NCBI RefSeq assembly: GCF_007176755.1
Contig: NZ_BJTV01000001.1
Coordinates: 682,001-746,000 of the forward strand
From: Streptomyces sp. 1-11
GTDB taxonomy: Bacteria; Actinomycetota; Actinomycetes; Streptomycetales; Streptomycetaceae
DNA: 64,000 bases
Direction: 5' to 3'
Positions 37,994 to 54,089 of the stretch are shown piece by piece (positions within the stretch are counted from its first letter, which is position 1; the number at the start of each line of letters is the position of its first letter). The notes beneath the pieces are model-generated. The model had not been told where the DNA came from and made no database searches. It saw nothing but the letters and a program-made list of their open reading frames with translations. Made by a program: the position numbers and the translations under genes.

Positions 37994-38740
37994 TCAGGGG
38001 CGGCCGGTCTCCGGGTCCAGGGGGATGAGGTTGCCGGCGCCGAGCACGTCGCCGCGGTCCGGCGAGCGAAGCGAAGCGCGCATCTCACCTACGCCGGGGT
38101 CGGAGAAGGAGACGGTCAAGGTGTAGGGCGGCTGACCGGTGACGGTGTTGTGGGCGTCGATCGGCGCCTGCAGCTTCCGCATCACCTCGGCCCCCTCATG
38201 GCCGGGGCACAGGGCCCTGACGGGGAGGGCGACCTCGGCCACTCCGCCGTCGCGGGCGCCGACGCGCATCCGGTGACCGGGGCCCGTCCCGGTGGGCTCG
38301 TGCCAGGTGACCGGCAGCCCGTGGGCGCCGCCGACCAGCCCGTGCGGACCCTCGATCTCCACCGCGACGCCGTCGCCGAGGGTGCGGGACAGCTCAAGAG
38401 GCCGCTTTCCGCCAGGGACGACGAAGAGACTGATGGTGAAGCGGGCGGGGGTGCGGGGGCCCTGCTCGAACCCGTAGGCGCCGAGGACGAGCCGGGGGCC
38501 GGGGGCAGGCGTGTCCCGGGGCGGCGGGGAGAGCACGTCCGCCGGCAGCCGGAACCGGTGGTACCCCTCGGCTCCGCAGCGGTCGCCGTCGGAAACACCG
38601 CCCCCGGGCAGGGCCACGGCTCGCGCCGGGCCCGGCGCGAGCCGCCCCACCAGCGAAAACAGTCCCTGCTGATAGCTCATGCCGATCACCACGGCGGCCA
38701 CGGCCAGCCAGGGAACCACGGCCCGCACCTTGTCCAGCAC
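37994..38740 (-). CDS. Membrane-anchored extracytoplasmic protein of unknown function
   Basis: 248 residues if started at GTG 38740, which has ggagg eight bases upstream. The N-terminus [20 protein letters not shown] is a signal anchor. A Pro/Gly-rich domain follows with two cysteines ([21 protein letters not shown]). I recognise no family. The frame is open to 38830, but the extra residues are not convincing. It lies between the tuf terminator and the convergent protease gene. Confidence 0.65.
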   Translation of the reverse strand: MLDKVRAVVPWLAVAAVVIGMSYQQGLFSLVGRLAPGPARAVALPGGGVSDGDRCGAEGYHRFRLPADVLSPPPRDTPAPGPRLVLGAYGFEQGPRTPARFTISLFVVPGGKRPLELSRTLGDGVAVEIEGPHGLVGGAHGLPVTWHEPTGTGPGHRMRVGARDGGVAEVALPVRALCPGHEGAEVMRKLQAPIDAHNTVTGQPPYTLTVSFSDPGVGEMRASLRSPDRGDVLGAGNLIPLDPETGRP

Positions 38741-38835
38741 AGCATCCACCTCCGTGACAGTAGTGGGCCCGGCGACGCCGGGCGGAGAGACCCTGGGTAC
38801 GCGAGACCAGGAAGCTGTCCTTCCGAACACAGCGA

Positions 38836-38869
38836 AGAGGCCCGTACGACCGAAGTCGTACGGGCCTCT
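38836..38869 (-). terminator. tuf (str operon) terminator
   Basis: A perfect 15-bp stem (agaggcccgtacgac / gtcgtacgggcctct) around loop cgaa, 44 bp beyond the tuf stop and upstream of the membrane-anchored protein gene. Confidence 0.85.
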
Positions 38870-38912
38870 CCGACAGCTACCAGGTCAGAGACCGGGCCGG
38901 ATCAGTCCAAGA

Positions 38913-40106
<1,194 letters not shown>

Positions 40107-40262
40107 TGGGGTCCTCCTGTGGAGTGGTTCTGTACGCCTTGGTTCGTCGGCGCCAGGTGATCTTTGCTGTTAAGTCCCGGAACCCGGGGCAAGCATCCGC
40201 GTTTGCGGCTGTTTGCCCCTTGAGGCTCCGGAGTCAAGCCTAAAGCGTGGGAACGCGGTGCG

Positions 40263-42389
40263 TTACTCGCCCTTGGCCTTCGCGATGATCTCCTCGGCGA
40301 CGTTCCGCGGAACCTCGGCGTAGGAGTCGAACTGCATCGAGTAGCTCGCGCGACCCGACGTCTTGCTGCGGAGGTCGCCGACGTAGCCGAACATCTCCGA
40401 AAGGGGCACGAGGCCCTTCACGACGCGGGCACCGGCCCGCTCCTCCATGGCCTGGATCTGGCCACGGCGGGAGTTGATGTCGCCGATGACCTCACCCATG
40501 TAGTCCTCGGGCGTGGTGACCTCGACGGCCATCATCGGCTCGAGCAGCACGGGGCTGGCCTTGCGCGCGGCCTCCTTGAAGGCCTGCGAGCCGGCGATCT
40601 TGAAGGCGAGCTCGGAGGAGTCGACCTCGTGGTAGGCGCCGTCGTGGAGGATGACGCGCACGCCGGTCATCTCGTAACCGGCGAGGATGCCGAACTGCAT
40701 GGCCTCCTGCGCACCGGCGTCGACCGAAGGGATGTACTCCTTCGGGATGCGACCACCGGTCACCTTGTTCACGAACTCGTACGAGGTGTCGCCGCTCTCG
40801 ATCGGCTCGATGCCGATCTGCACCTTCGCGAACTGACCGGTACCACCGGTCTGCTTCTTGTGCGTGTAGTCGACGCGCTCGACGGCCTTGCGGATCGTCT
40901 CGCGGTAGGCCACCTGCGGCTTGCCGACGTTGGCCTCGACCTTGAACTCGCGCTTCATCCGGTCGACCAGCACCTCGAGGTGAAGCTCGCCCATACCGCC
41001 GATGACGGTCTGGCCGGTCTCCTCGTTGGTGTGCACCTGGAAGGAGGGGTCCTCCTCCGCGAGACGCTGGATGGCGACACCCAGCTTCTCCTGGTCGCCC
41101 TTGGACTTGGGCTCGATCGCGACCTCGATGACCGGCGCCGGGAAGTCCATGGACTCCAGGATCACCGGGTTCTTCTCGTCGCACAGCGTCTCGCCGGTCG
41201 TGGTCTGCTTCAGACCCATGACCGCGACGATGTCGCCGGCGCCCACCGAGTCGATCTCCTCACGCTTGTTCGCGTGCATGCGGTAGATCTTGCCGATGCG
41301 CTCCTTGCGGCCCTTGACGGAGTTCAGCACGGCGGTGCCGGACTCCAGACGGCCGGAGTACACGCGGACGAAGGTGAGCTTGCCGAGGTGCGGGTCGCTC
41401 ATGATCTTGAACGCCAGCGCCGACAGCGGCTCCTCGTCGGACGGCTTGCGCTTGACGACCGTCTCCGGGTCCTTGACGTCGTGGCCCTCGATGGCCTCGA
41501 TGTCGACCGGGGACGGCAGGTAGCGCACGACCGCGTCGAGCAGGGGCTGGACGCCCTTGTTCTTGAACGCGGTACCGCAGAACACCGGCGTGACGGTGGT
41601 GCCGCCGCTCTTGCCGGACGCGATGGTGATACGACGGATCGCGGCGTACAGCTGCTCCACGGAGGGCTCCTCGCCCTCCAGGTACAGCTCCATGATCTCT
41701 TCGTCGTTCTCGGCCACGGCCTCGATCAGCTTGCCGCGGTACTCCTCGGCAGCCTCGGTGTGCGTGTCCGGGATGTCGACGATGTCGTACATCTCGCCCT
41801 TGGTGGCCTCGGCGGACCAGACGAAGGCCTTCATCGTCACCAGGTCGACGACGCCCTTGAAGTCGGCCTCGGCACCGATGGGGAGCTGCATCACGATCGG
41901 CTGCGCGCCGAGGCGGTCGACGATCATGTCGACGCAGCGGTGGAACTCGGCACCGGTGCGGTCGAGCTTGTTGACGAAGCAGATGCGCGGGACGCCGTAG
42001 CGGTCCGCCTGACGCCACACGGTCTCGGACTGCGGCTCGACACCGGCGACACCGTCGAACACCGTCACGGCACCGTCGAGCACGCGCAGGGAGCGCTCCA
42101 CCTCGACGGTGAAGTCGACGTGACCCGGGGTGTCGATGATGTTGATGGTGTGGTCGACATCCTCGAGCGGCCAGTGGCAGGTGGTGGCAGCAGAGGTGAT
42201 CGTGATGCCACGCTCCTGCTCCTGCTCCATCCAGTCCATGGTGGCGGCGCCGTCGTGGACCTCACCGATCTTGTACGACACACCGGTGTAGAACAGGATC
42301 CGCTCGGTGGTGGTCGTCTTGCCCGCGTCGATGTGGGCCATGATCCCGATGTTGCGGACCTTGGCCAGGTCAAGTGAAGTGGTAGCCAT
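40263..42389 (-). CDS. fusA: Elongation factor G
   Basis: A 708-residue translocase GTPase. The P-loop is [15 protein letters not shown], with [18 protein letters not shown] and the domain IV loop region [16 protein letters not shown]. Standard length, no visible fusidic-acid-type variation that I can judge by eye. It follows rpsG after 39 bp and precedes tuf. Confidence 0.98.
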   Translation of the reverse strand: MATTSLDLAKVRNIGIMAHIDAGKTTTTERILFYTGVSYKIGEVHDGAATMDWMEQEQERGITITSAATTCHWPLEDVDHTINIIDTPGHVDFTVEVERSLRVLDGAVTVFDGVAGVEPQSETVWRQADRYGVPRICFVNKLDRTGAEFHRCVDMIVDRLGAQPIVMQLPIGAEADFKGVVDLVTMKAFVWSAEATKGEMYDIVDIPDTHTEAAEEYRGKLIEAVAENDEEIMELYLEGEEPSVEQLYAAIRRITIASGKSGGTTVTPVFCGTAFKNKGVQPLLDAVVRYLPSPVDIEAIEGHDVKDPETVVKRKPSDEEPLSALAFKIMSDPHLGKLTFVRVYSGRLESGTAVLNSVKGRKERIGKIYRMHANKREEIDSVGAGDIVAVMGLKQTTTGETLCDEKNPVILESMDFPAPVIEVAIEPKSKGDQEKLGVAIQRLAEEDPSFQVHTNEETGQTVIGGMGELHLEVLVDRMKREFKVEANVGKPQVAYRETIRKAVERVDYTHKKQTGGTGQFAKVQIGIEPIESGDTSYEFVNKVTGGRIPKEYIPSVDAGAQEAMQFGILAGYEMTGVRVILHDGAYHEVDSSELAFKIAGSQAFKEAARKASPVLLEPMMAVEVTTPEDYMGEVIGDINSRRGQIQAMEERAGARVVKGLVPLSEMFGYVGDLRSKTSGRASYSMQFDSYAEVPRNVAEEIIAKAKGE

Positions 42390-42428
42390 AAGGCTTCAGT
42401 CTTCTCTCGGTCTCGATGTGGGTAGCGA

Positions 42429-42899
42429 CTACCAGCGGTAGTGCGCGAAGGCCTTGTTGGACTCGGCCATCTTGTGCGTGTCCTCGCGCTTCTTCACAGC
42501 GGCACCCAGGCCGTTGGAGGCGTCGAGAAGCTCGTTGAGCAGACGCTCGGTCATGGTCTTCTCGCGACGGGCGCGGGAGTAACCGACCAGCCAGCGCAGC
42601 GCGAGCGTGTTGGCACGACCGGGCTTGACCTCGATCGGAACCTGGTACGTGGCGCCACCGACACGGCGGGACTTGACCTCGAGGGTCGGCTTGATGTTCT
42701 CCAGCGCGCGCTTCAGCGTGATGATCGGGTCGTTGCCCGTCTTCTCACGCAGACCCTCCATGGCGCCGTAGACGATGCGCTCGGCGGTGGAGCGCTTGCC
42801 GTTCAGCAGCACCTTGTTGATGAGGGAGGTCACCAGAGGAGAACCGTAGACCGGGTCGATGATGACCGGGCGCTTCGGGGCGGGGCCCTTACGAGGCAT
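42429..42899 (-). CDS. rpsG: 30S ribosomal protein S7
   Basis: A 156-residue S7 that nucleates 30S head assembly and lies at the E site. It starts [20 protein letters not shown] and ends [11 protein letters not shown]. It lies two bases downstream of rpsL. Confidence 0.98.
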   Translation of the reverse strand: MPRKGPAPKRPVIIDPVYGSPLVTSLINKVLLNGKRSTAERIVYGAMEGLREKTGNDPIITLKRALENIKPTLEVKSRRVGGATYQVPIEVKPGRANTLALRWLVGYSRARREKTMTERLLNELLDASNGLGAAVKKREDTHKMAESNKAFAHYRW

Positions 42900-42901
42900 T
42901 C

Positions 42902-43273
42902 TTACTTCTCCTTCTTGGCGCCGTAACGGCTGCGAGCCTGCTTGCGGTTCTTGACACCCTGGGTGTCGAGCGAACCGCGGATGATCTTGTAGCGAACACC
43001 CGGCAGGTCCTTCACACGGCCGCCGCGCACGAGCACGATGGAGTGCTCCTGCAGGTTGTGTCCCTCACCCGGAATGTAAGCGGTGACCTCGATCCCGCTG
43101 GTCAGACGCACACGCGCGACCTTACGCAGGGCCGAGTTCGGCTTCTTCGGGGTGGTCGTGAACACACGCGTGCAGACGCCACGACGCTGAGGGGAACCCT
43201 CGAGTGCGGGCGTCTTGTTCTTCTCGACCTTGTCCTGCCGGCCCTTGCGGACCAGCTGCTGGATCGTAGGCAC
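42902..43273 (-). CDS. rpsL: 30S ribosomal protein S12
   Basis: A 123-residue S12, the decoding-centre protein. GTG 43273 with ggagaagta just upstream gives [20 protein letters not shown]. Lys43 ([11 protein letters not shown]) and Lys88 (GGRVKDLPG) are the streptomycin-sensitive residues, so no classical rpsL resistance change is present. First gene of the str operon; its leader is ~187 nt. Confidence 0.98.
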   Translation of the reverse strand: MPTIQQLVRKGRQDKVEKNKTPALEGSPQRRGVCTRVFTTTPKKPNSALRKVARVRLTSGIEVTAYIPGEGHNLQEHSIVLVRGGRVKDLPGVRYKIIRGSLDTQGVKNRKQARSRYGAKKEK

Positions 43274-43323
43274 TACTTCTCCGGTTTCTGTGTGCCGATA
43301 GGTAAAGCTAACCTGGAACTTCT

Positions 43324-43348
43324 CCGACCCACGCGGTCGGGTGTGTCG
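43324..43348 (-). promoter_or_regulatory. rpsL leader hairpin motif shared with rpsJ
   Basis: The plus-strand sequence ccgacccacgcggtcggg followed by tgtgtcg is identical to 29129-29153 except for one base. It folds as a CCGACC/GGTCGG stem with a 5-nt loop, 51 nt upstream of the rpsL start. Confidence 0.65.
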
Positions 43349-43466
43349 AATCCGCCGCGCTTCCGCCGCGAGGCGAGAGAGGCACGGATCACGGTGGCCG
43401 GTGTCGGCTCCGCGTGCGGTTGAAGGCACGCACGAAAGCCAGGGCACACCCCAGGCACAAGGTCTG

Positions 43467-43495
43467 AGCGTACCTACCGCACTGACTCCGGTCAA
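43467..43495 (-). promoter_or_regulatory. rpsL (str operon) promoter
   Basis: On the minus strand TTGACC (43495-43490) and TACGCT (43472-43467) are exactly 17 bp apart. Transcription would start near 43460, giving a leader of about 187 nt that includes the shared hairpin. Confidence 0.7.
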
Positions 43496-43513
43496 AACAA
43501 AAGCAACGGGACC

Positions 43514-43527
43514 GGGCCCGCAGGCCC
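43514..43527 (-). terminator. Weak terminator after the glycosyltransferase gene
   Basis: A 5-bp stem (gggcc-cgca-ggccc) is followed on the minus strand by CCGTTGCTTTTGTTTT. It separates the family-2 glycosyltransferase gene from the rpsL promoter. The stem is short, so efficiency is doubtful. Confidence 0.4.
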
Positions 43528-43553
43528 CCGCGCCCAGCGACGAGGCCCCCGGT

Positions 43554-44528
43554 TCAGCGGCGCGGCGCCGTCTGCTCGGCCTGCTCCGCCGTGTCGTGAC
43601 CGACGAAGTACGTCGGCCGGTTCTGCAGCGCCGTGTATATGCGCGCCACGTACTCCCCCAGCAGCCCCACGCAGATGAGCTGCACCGCGCCGATGAAGAG
43701 CACCCCGGTGAACAGGGAGGTCCAGCCCGGGACCGTGTGGTCCAGGACGTGGGCGGAGAGCGTGTACACCATCAGCCCGAGGCAGACCAGGAAGGCGAAG
43801 CCGCCGAGCCAGGTGGCCAGCCGCAGCGGGGCCGCCGAGAAACCCGTGACGCTGTCGACCGCCAGCCGGATCATCCGGCCCAGCGGGTACTTGCTGCGGC
43901 CCGCCGTGCGCGGGGCGCGCTCGTAGGTCACCCGGCCGCTGGGGAAGCCCAGCCAGGGCACCAGCAGCCGATAGACCCGCTGCTGGTCCGGCAGCGCCTT
44001 CAGGGCCTCCACGGCGGCCCGGCTGAGCAGCCGGAAGTCGCCGGCCTGCGCGGGCACCGAGGGGCCTGCCAGACGGCGCACCAGCCGGTAGTAGAGACCG
44101 GCCGTCCACCGCTTGAAGCCGGTGTCGCTGGCCCGGTCGGCGCGGATGCCGTAGACGATGTCGAGCCCCTCGGCGCGGGCCAGGGCCAGCATCTCGGGGA
44201 TCTTCTCGGGCGGGTCCTGCAGGTCGGCGTCGAGGCTCACCACGTAGGCGCCGGCCGCCCGGTCGAGGCCCGCGGTCAGGGCGGCCTGGTGGCCCGAGTT
44301 GCGGCGCAGGCCGATCACCCGCAGCTCCGGCCAGCCGAGCCGGAAGGCCGCGAGCAGTTCACCGGTGGCGTCGGTGCTGCCGTCGTCGACCGCGACCAGC
44401 TCGTACGGCGCGCCGAGCCCCTCGAGCACCGGGCGCAGCCTGCTGACCAGGGCGGGCAGCGCCTCGGCCTCGTTGAACATGGGTACCACGACGGACAGCT
44501 CGATCGCCGGGTCGGCTCCTCCGGTCAC
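43554..44528 (-). CDS. Family 2 glycosyltransferase with C-terminal membrane anchor
   Basis: 324 residues from GTG 44528 (ggggag upstream); the open frame starts at 44576. The GT2 domain is [20 protein letters not shown], with the nucleotide motif VDDGSTD and the metal/acceptor motif [15 protein letters not shown]. Two transmembrane helices near the C-terminus follow [10 protein letters not shown]. This matches polyprenyl-phosphate sugar transferases (GtrB, ArnC or DPM1-like), which charge a lipid carrier with a sugar at the cytoplasmic face. Divergent from a GT-C-like membrane protein that could use the charged lipid (inference). Confidence 0.88.
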   Translation of the reverse strand: MTGGADPAIELSVVVPMFNEAEALPALVSRLRPVLEGLGAPYELVAVDDGSTDATGELLAAFRLGWPELRVIGLRRNSGHQAALTAGLDRAAGAYVVSLDADLQDPPEKIPEMLALARAEGLDIVYGIRADRASDTGFKRWTAGLYYRLVRRLAGPSVPAQAGDFRLLSRAAVEALKALPDQQRVYRLLVPWLGFPSGRVTYERAPRTAGRSKYPLGRMIRLAVDSVTGFSAAPLRLATWLGGFAFLVCLGLMVYTLSAHVLDHTVPGWTSLFTGVLFIGAVQLICVGLLGEYVARIYTALQNRPTYFVGHDTAEQAEQTAPRR

Positions 44529-44675
44529 CCGCTTCTCCCCCCTGCGCCCCGCGCATGCGACGCTTTGGCCACGCACGAGTGGCCCTTGTGTGATCTTGTG
44601 ACTGACAGTTCACGACCATCCGGGATGCGGTACGACCTCCTCCCCGGCGGTCGGCCGAGGGGGGAGACCGCAGGA

Positions 44676-45953
44676 ATGAGCACGGCTTCCGGGGACATCG
44701 AGGCGGACGCCGTCCTGCCCGGGGAACAGTCCGGCGCTCCGCGCCCGAGCCGCCGGCTCACGCTGCCGCCCGGTGCGCGGCCGTACGTGGCTCCACTCGT
44801 CCTGTACTGCGTCACGAAGCTCGTGGGCCTCACCATATTCGCCTGGCTCCTGGAACACGCGGGCGACTACCGCGGGAAGGACCCGCGGTTCGGCGGAGGG
44901 GCCCACTGGTGGGACGTGCTGTCCACCTGGGACGGCTGGTGGTACCTGCAGGTCGCCGGGCACGGGTACGCCCCGAAGCCGCTGGAACCGCTGCCCGGCG
45001 GCGGGCTGTTCACCGTCAAGCAGAACTCGGTGGCGTTCTTCCCGCTCTACCCCGGGCTGATCCGCACCGTCTCGGAGACCACCGGGCTCGGCCTGTACGG
45101 CTCCGGGATCCTCGTGTCGGTCCTGGCCTCCCTGGTGGCGGCCGCCGGGGTCTACGCGGTCGTCTCGGCGCTCGCCGGGGCGCGGGCGGGCACCATCGCC
45201 GCCGGGCTGTGGGCCGTGGTGCCCGGGGCGGGCGTCGAGTGGGCCGTGTACTCCGAGTCCCTGTTCGTCGCCATCGCGGCCTGGACCTGCTACAGCGTGA
45301 TGCGGGGCCGCTGGGTCGCGGCGGGTCTGCTGGCCTTCCTGGCGGGCCTGAACCGGCCCACATCGGCGGCGCTCATCGGCGCGGTCGGACTGGCCGCCCT
45401 GGTCACCGTCCTGCGGCGGGACGGCCGGCGGGAGCACGGGGTCGCCGGGCCGGTCTTCGCGATGATCGCGGCACCGCTCGGCCTGCTCACCTACGTCGCG
45501 TGGGTCGGGTGGAGCATGGGCGACCTCACCGCCTACTTCACGCTGCAGCGCGAGGGCTGGGCGCACTACTTCGACTGGGGCGCCTACACGGCGGACGTCC
45601 TCGGCAACGTGGCCGTCGGCCACAACGACTACCTCTTCGCCTTCTCCGTGCCCGACCTGCTCGGCGTCCAGCTCGTCATCGCGCTGCCCTTCCTGATCGC
45701 GCTGATGCTGCGCCGCAAGCCGCCGCTGGTCCTGGTCGCCTACACGCTGGCGGGCGTCCTGACCGTCCTCGGCACCCAGCAGATGTTCGGCAACACCTCC
45801 CGCTACCTGCTGCCCTCCTTCCCGCTGCTCCTGGCCCCGGCGGCCGCCCTGAGCCGCCTGAAGTGGCCCTCCCTCGCCGTGTTCTTCACGACCACGGCGG
45901 TGGCGTCCGGCTGGTACGCCCACTACGTGATCTTCGAGCTGGGCATCCCGTAG
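44676..45953 (+). CDS. Polytopic GT-C-like (PIG-V/Gpi18-type) mannosyltransferase-like protein
   Basis: 425 residues with about eight to ten hydrophobic segments. The N-terminal lumen-type loop WWDVLSTWDGWWYLQVAGHG has the acidic and aromatic pattern of GT-C enzymes, and HYFDWGAYTADVL and GNTSRYLLPSFPLLLAPAAA resemble PIG-V-like proteins. It may transfer a sugar from a polyprenyl phosphate donor on the outer face of the membrane. ATG 44676 has ggggag about nine bases upstream. Divergent from the glycosyltransferase at 43.5-44.5 kb and ends at a terminator shared with rpoC. Confidence 0.75.
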   Translation: MSTASGDIEADAVLPGEQSGAPRPSRRLTLPPGARPYVAPLVLYCVTKLVGLTIFAWLLEHAGDYRGKDPRFGGGAHWWDVLSTWDGWWYLQVAGHGYAPKPLEPLPGGGLFTVKQNSVAFFPLYPGLIRTVSETTGLGLYGSGILVSVLASLVAAAGVYAVVSALAGARAGTIAAGLWAVVPGAGVEWAVYSESLFVAIAAWTCYSVMRGRWVAAGLLAFLAGLNRPTSAALIGAVGLAALVTVLRRDGRREHGVAGPVFAMIAAPLGLLTYVAWVGWSMGDLTAYFTLQREGWAHYFDWGAYTADVLGNVAVGHNDYLFAFSVPDLLGVQLVIALPFLIALMLRRKPPLVLVAYTLAGVLTVLGTQQMFGNTSRYLLPSFPLLLAPAAALSRLKWPSLAVFFTTTAVASGWYAHYVIFELGIP

Positions 45954-45977
45954 CGGCCCGGAGCCCCTCCGCGAACG

Positions 45978-46019
45978 CCGAAGGGCGGCCACCCCGTGAC
46001 CGGGGTGACCGCCCTTCGG
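45978..46019. terminator. Bidirectional terminator between GT-C gene and rpoC
   Basis: A 19-bp stem with one mismatch (ccgaagggcggccaccccg / cggggtgaccgcccttcgg) around loop tgac lies between convergent stops. A short T-run follows on the plus strand. Confidence 0.85.
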
Positions 46020-46037
46020 TTTCGAGCGGGCTCTCGC

Positions 46038-49937
<3,900 letters not shown>

Positions 49938-49996
49938 TATGCGTCAATCCCTCTCAGGGTTGAAAGTCTGTGGTCTGAAACGGGGGCCTGGGGGTC

Positions 49997-50028
49997 GGCG
50001 GGGGCCCTCACGGATGAGGGCCCCTGCC
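49997..50028 (-). promoter_or_regulatory. Hairpin between rpoB and rpoC
   Basis: A 14-bp stem with one G-T pair (ggcgggggccctca / tgagggcccctgcc) around loop cgga, ten bases beyond the rpoB stop. It could act as an RNA-processing or attenuation signal. Both genes must still be co-expressed. Confidence 0.6.
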
Positions 50029-50037
50029 GGACTCCCG

Positions 50038-53000
50038 TCAGACCTCTTCGACGCTGCTCGGCTCGCGCCGGGACAGGTCGATGCCGAGCTCCTCCGCAGC
50101 GCGGAAGACGTCCTCGTCGGTGTCGCGCATCTCGATGGACATACCGTCGCTGGACAGCACCTCCACGTTCAGGCAGAGCGACTGCATCTCCTTGATGAGC
50201 ACCTTGAAGGACTCGGGGATGCCGGGCTCGGGGATGTTCTCGCCCTTGACGATGGCCTCGTAGACCTTCACGCGGCCGGTGACGTCGTCGGACTTGATGG
50301 TCAGCAGCTCCTGGAGGGCGTACGCGGCGCCGTAGGCCTCGAGGGCCCACACCTCCATCTCACCGAACCGCTGGCCACCGAACTGGGCCTTACCGCCCAG
50401 CGGCTGCTGGGTGATCATCGAGTACGGGCCGGTCGAGCGGGCGTGCAGCTTGTCGTCGACCAGGTGGTGCAGCTTCAGGATGTACATGTAGCCGACCGAG
50501 ATCGGGTCCGGGAACGGCTCACCGCTGCGGCCGTCGAACAACCGCGCCTTGCCGGTCGGGAGCACCATGCGCTCGCCGTCCCGGTTCGGGATGGTGTGCT
50601 GCAGCAGACCCGCCAGCTCGTCCTCGCGCGCACCGTCGAACACCGGGGTGGCGACGTTGGTGCCGGGAGCGACCGAGTCGGCGCCGATGGCCTGCAGCCG
50701 CTGGGCCCACTCCTCCGCGAGGCCGGAGACGTCCCAGCCGCGGCTGGCGAGCCAGCCGAGGTGGATCTCCAGGACCTGTCCCGGGTTCATTCGGGACGGC
50801 ACACCCAGCGGGTTGAGGATGATGTCGACCGGGGTGCCGTCCTCCAGGAACGGCATGTCCTCGATCGGCAGGATCTTGGAGATGACGCCCTTGTTGCCGT
50901 GGCGGCCGGCGAGCTTGTCACCGTCGGTGATCTTGCGCTTCTGCGCGACGTAGACGCGCACGAGCTGGTTCACACCGGGGGGAAGCTCGTCGCCCTCCTC
51001 GCGGTCGAAGACGCGCACGCCGATGACCTTGCCGGTCTCGCCGTGCGGCACCTTCAGCGAGGTGTCACGGACCTCACGGGCCTTCTCGCCGAAGATCGCG
51101 CGCAGCAGGCGCTCCTCCGGGGTCAGCTCGGTCTCGCCCTTGGGCGTGACCTTGCCGACGAGGATGTCGCCGGCGATGACCTCGGCGCCGATGCGGATGA
51201 TGCCGCGCTCGTCGAGGTCGGCGAGGACCTCCTCGGAGACGTTCGGGATGTCCCGGGTGATCTCCTCGGGGCCGAGCTTGGTGTCACGGGCGTCGACCTC
51301 GTGCTCCTCGATGTGGATCGAGGAGAGGACGTCGTCCTGCACGAGGCGCTGCGACAGGATGATCGCGTCCTCGTAGTTGTGACCCTCCCACGGCATGAAC
51401 GCCACGAGCAGGTTCTTGCCCAGGGCCATCTCGCCGTTCTCGGTGGCCGGGCCGTCCGCGAGCACCTGGCCCGTGATGATCCGGTCGCCCTCGTTGACGA
51501 TGACCTTCTGGTTGACCGAGGTGCCCTGGTTGGACCGGGAGAACTTGGCCAGGCGGTACGTGATGTACGTGCCGTCGTCGTTGGCGGTGGTGATGTAGTC
51601 CGCGGAGACCTCCTGGACCACACCGTCCTTCTCGGCCTTGACCACGTCGCCGGCGTCGACCGCGGAGCGGTACTCCATGCCGGTGCCGACGAGCGGGGCC
51701 TCGGACTTAATCAGCGGCACGGCCTGACGCATCATGTTCGCGCCCATGAGGGCACGGTTGGCGTCGTCGTGCTCGAGGAACGGGATCATGGCGGTCGCGA
51801 CCGACACCATCTGGCGCGGCGAGACGTCCATGTAGTCCACGTCGTCACCGGCGACGTAGTCGACCTCGCCGCCACGGCGGCGGACCAGCACGCGGTTCTC
51901 GGCGAACCGCATGTCGTCCGAGAGCGTGGCGTTGGCCTGCGCGATGACGAACCGGTCCTCTTCGTCGGCCGTCAGGTAGTCCACCTCGTCGGTGACCCGA
52001 CCGTCGACGACCTTGCGGTACGGCGTCTCGACGAAACCGAACGCGTTGACCCGGCCGTAGGAGGCGAGCGAGCCGATCAGACCGATGTTCGGGCCTTCGG
52101 GCGTCTCGATCGGGCACATGCGGCCGTAGTGCGAGGGGTGCACGTCACGGACCTCGAAGCCGGCCCGCTCACGGGAGAGACCACCCGGGCCAAGAGCCGA
52201 CAGACGGCGCTTGTGGGTGAGACCCGACAGCGGGTTGTTCTGGTCCATGAACTGCGACAGCTGGCTGGTGCCGAAGAACTCCTTGATGGAGGCGACGACC
52301 GGCCGGATGTTGATCAGGGTCTGCGGCGTGATCGCCTCGACGTCCTGGGTCGTCATGCGCTCGCGCACGACGCGCTCCATACGGGCGAGACCCGTACGGA
52401 CCTGGTTCTGGATCAGCTCGCCGACGCTGCGCAGACGACGGTTGCCGAAGTGGTCGATGTCGTCCGTCTCGACGACGATCGTGCCGCCGTTGTCACCGGC
52501 GGTCTCGGTCTCGCCGGCGTGCAGCTTCACCAGGTACTTGATCGTCGAGATGACGTCCTCGACGGTCAGGACACCCGCGTCCAGCGGAGCGTCCGCACCC
52601 AGCTTCTTGTTGACCTTGTAGCGGCCGACCTTGGCGAGGTCGTAGCGCTTGGGGTTGAAGTAGAGGTTCTCGAGCAGCGTCTGCGCGGCCTCACGCGTGG
52701 GGGGCTCGCCCGGACGCAGCTTGCGGTAGATGTCCAGCAGCGCGTCGTCCTGGCCCTGGGTGTGGTCCTTCTCCAGGGTGGCGCGCATCGACTCGTACTC
52801 GCCGAACTCCTCGAGGATCTGCTCGGTCGTCCAGCCGAGCGCCTTCAGCAGAACGGTGACCGACTGCTTGCGCTTGCGGTCGATGCGGACACCGACCATG
52901 TCACGCTTGTCGATCTCCATCTCCAGCCAGGCACCCCGGGACGGGATGATCTTGGCGGAGAAGATGTCCTTGTCGGACGTTTTGTCGATGGAGGAGTCGA

Positions 53001-53523
53001 AGTAGACACCGGGGGAACGGACCAGCTGCGACACCACGACACGCTCGGTGCCGTTGATGACGAAAGTGCCCTTGTTCGTCATGAGCGGGAAATCGCCCAT
53101 GAAGACCGTCTGGGACTTGATCTCACCGGTCTCGTTGTTGGTGAACTCGGCGGTGACGAAGAGCGGGGCGGCGTACGTGAAGTCGCGCTCCTTGCACTCG
53201 TCGATGGAGTTCTTCGGCGGCTCGAAGCGGTGGTCCCGGAACGTCAGGGACATCGACCCGGAGAAGTCCTCGATCGGGGAGATCTCCTCGAAGATCTCCT
53301 CCAGACCGGACTTGGTGGGGACGTCCTGACCGTTCTCAAGAGCCTCCTCGACCCGACTCTGCCAAGCGGTGTTGCCGAGCAGCCAGTCGAAGCTCTCGGT
53401 CTGCAGCGCGAGCAGGTTCGGAACCTCGAGAGGCTCCTTGATCTTTGCAAAGGAGATGCGCAGCGGGGCGGTGCTGGCGCCGTTGTTCGTATTCGCGGTC
53501 GAGGCGTTGCGCGAGGCGGCCAA
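50038..53523 (-). CDS. rpoB: DNA-directed RNA polymerase beta subunit
   Basis: 1161 residues. I start it at TTG 53523 ([20 protein letters not shown], read as Met) because ggaagga lies about eight bases upstream and the length matches streptomycete RpoB; the frame is open to 53583. The rifampicin region [20 protein letters not shown] is wild type. The catalytic/flap segments ([39 protein letters not shown]) are intact. Preceded by its own promoter and an attenuator after rplL. Confidence 0.97.
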   Translation of the reverse strand: MAASRNASTANTNNGASTAPLRISFAKIKEPLEVPNLLALQTESFDWLLGNTAWQSRVEEALENGQDVPTKSGLEEIFEEISPIEDFSGSMSLTFRDHRFEPPKNSIDECKERDFTYAAPLFVTAEFTNNETGEIKSQTVFMGDFPLMTNKGTFVINGTERVVVSQLVRSPGVYFDSSIDKTSDKDIFSAKIIPSRGAWLEMEIDKRDMVGVRIDRKRKQSVTVLLKALGWTTEQILEEFGEYESMRATLEKDHTQGQDDALLDIYRKLRPGEPPTREAAQTLLENLYFNPKRYDLAKVGRYKVNKKLGADAPLDAGVLTVEDVISTIKYLVKLHAGETETAGDNGGTIVVETDDIDHFGNRRLRSVGELIQNQVRTGLARMERVVRERMTTQDVEAITPQTLINIRPVVASIKEFFGTSQLSQFMDQNNPLSGLTHKRRLSALGPGGLSRERAGFEVRDVHPSHYGRMCPIETPEGPNIGLIGSLASYGRVNAFGFVETPYRKVVDGRVTDEVDYLTADEEDRFVIAQANATLSDDMRFAENRVLVRRRGGEVDYVAGDDVDYMDVSPRQMVSVATAMIPFLEHDDANRALMGANMMRQAVPLIKSEAPLVGTGMEYRSAVDAGDVVKAEKDGVVQEVSADYITTANDDGTYITYRLAKFSRSNQGTSVNQKVIVNEGDRIITGQVLADGPATENGEMALGKNLLVAFMPWEGHNYEDAIILSQRLVQDDVLSSIHIEEHEVDARDTKLGPEEITRDIPNVSEEVLADLDERGIIRIGAEVIAGDILVGKVTPKGETELTPEERLLRAIFGEKAREVRDTSLKVPHGETGKVIGVRVFDREEGDELPPGVNQLVRVYVAQKRKITDGDKLAGRHGNKGVISKILPIEDMPFLEDGTPVDIILNPLGVPSRMNPGQVLEIHLGWLASRGWDVSGLAEEWAQRLQAIGADSVAPGTNVATPVFDGAREDELAGLLQHTIPNRDGERMVLPTGKARLFDGRSGEPFPDPISVGYMYILKLHHLVDDKLHARSTGPYSMITQQPLGGKAQFGGQRFGEMEVWALEAYGAAYALQELLTIKSDDVTGRVKVYEAIVKGENIPEPGIPESFKVLIKEMQSLCLNVEVLSSDGMSIEMRDTDEDVFRAAEELGIDLSRREPSSVEEV

Positions 53524-53686
53524 GAGGGGGTCCTTCCGAGGGCTCGGACTCACTACGCGCGTACCGGCCCCTCTCTCATACACAGAGACGGAAACCCCAG
53601 GTCAGGGAAGCTTCGGTCATCGATGCTCGAGTGAGGGCAGACCCCTGGTGACGGGCAGGGGAAGCTAACAGGCAGCGCAAAGGGTC

Positions 53687-53715
53687 AGTGTAGCCACTTG
53701 GCACACTGATGTCCA
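53687..53715 (-). promoter_or_regulatory. rpoB promoter
   Basis: On the minus strand TGGACA (53715-53710) and TACACT (53692-53687) are exactly 17 bp apart, a strong vegetative match. Transcription would begin near 53680, separating rpoBC expression from rplJL. Confidence 0.7.
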
Positions 53716-53983
53716 GCCCGGGTTTTTCGAGACCCTCGTCGTGCTCAACGCCTTCGTCAACGCCCTCGGCATGTCTGCCCTCAACGCACGTTCATACTGC
53801 CCTCTTCGCCGTCGATCCATGCCTCGGATTCGGATCGATGTGACGACGCGTCCTGAGAATTGCGCGCTGCGTGCGGTTCGTCAAGGCCCCCCAGCCCGAA
53901 CGGGGCAGTCCGGGAACAGGACGAAGATCACCATACCCCTCGCCGGGGCGAGTTCAAGGCGACCCGGGTCACCCTCCGCAACG

Positions 53984-54021
53984 CCGAAGAGCGACCACCC
54001 GGATGGATGATCGCTCTTCGG
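53984..54021 (-). terminator. Attenuator hairpin between rplL and rpoB
   Basis: An 11-bp stem (ccgaagagcga / tcgctcttcgg) with a 16-nt loop starts 69 bp past the rplL stop. Other bacteria have an attenuator at this position, lowering rpoBC transcription relative to rplJL. Confidence 0.65.
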
Positions 54022-54089
54022 TGCGTTCGCGTTACAGCCCCTGAAGGCCGCAGTCGGCGCGCAGCCGGGTTACGGGAACCCGGAAGGTG

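Larger units (their letters stand above)
53524..54089 (-). other. rplL-rpoB spacer with rpoB promoter and leader
   Basis: 566 bp without a gene. From rplL toward rpoB it holds an attenuator-like hairpin (53984-54021), a weak TTGACG (53760-53755) with a poor -10, and a good promoter pair at 53687-53715 that would give a leader of about 157 nt. Confidence 0.65.

Noticed and set aside
29505..38830. A mobile element or prophage in the accessory interval
   Set aside because: No integrase, transposase, inverted terminal repeats or attachment-site duplication is visible, and composition resembles the neighbouring DNA.
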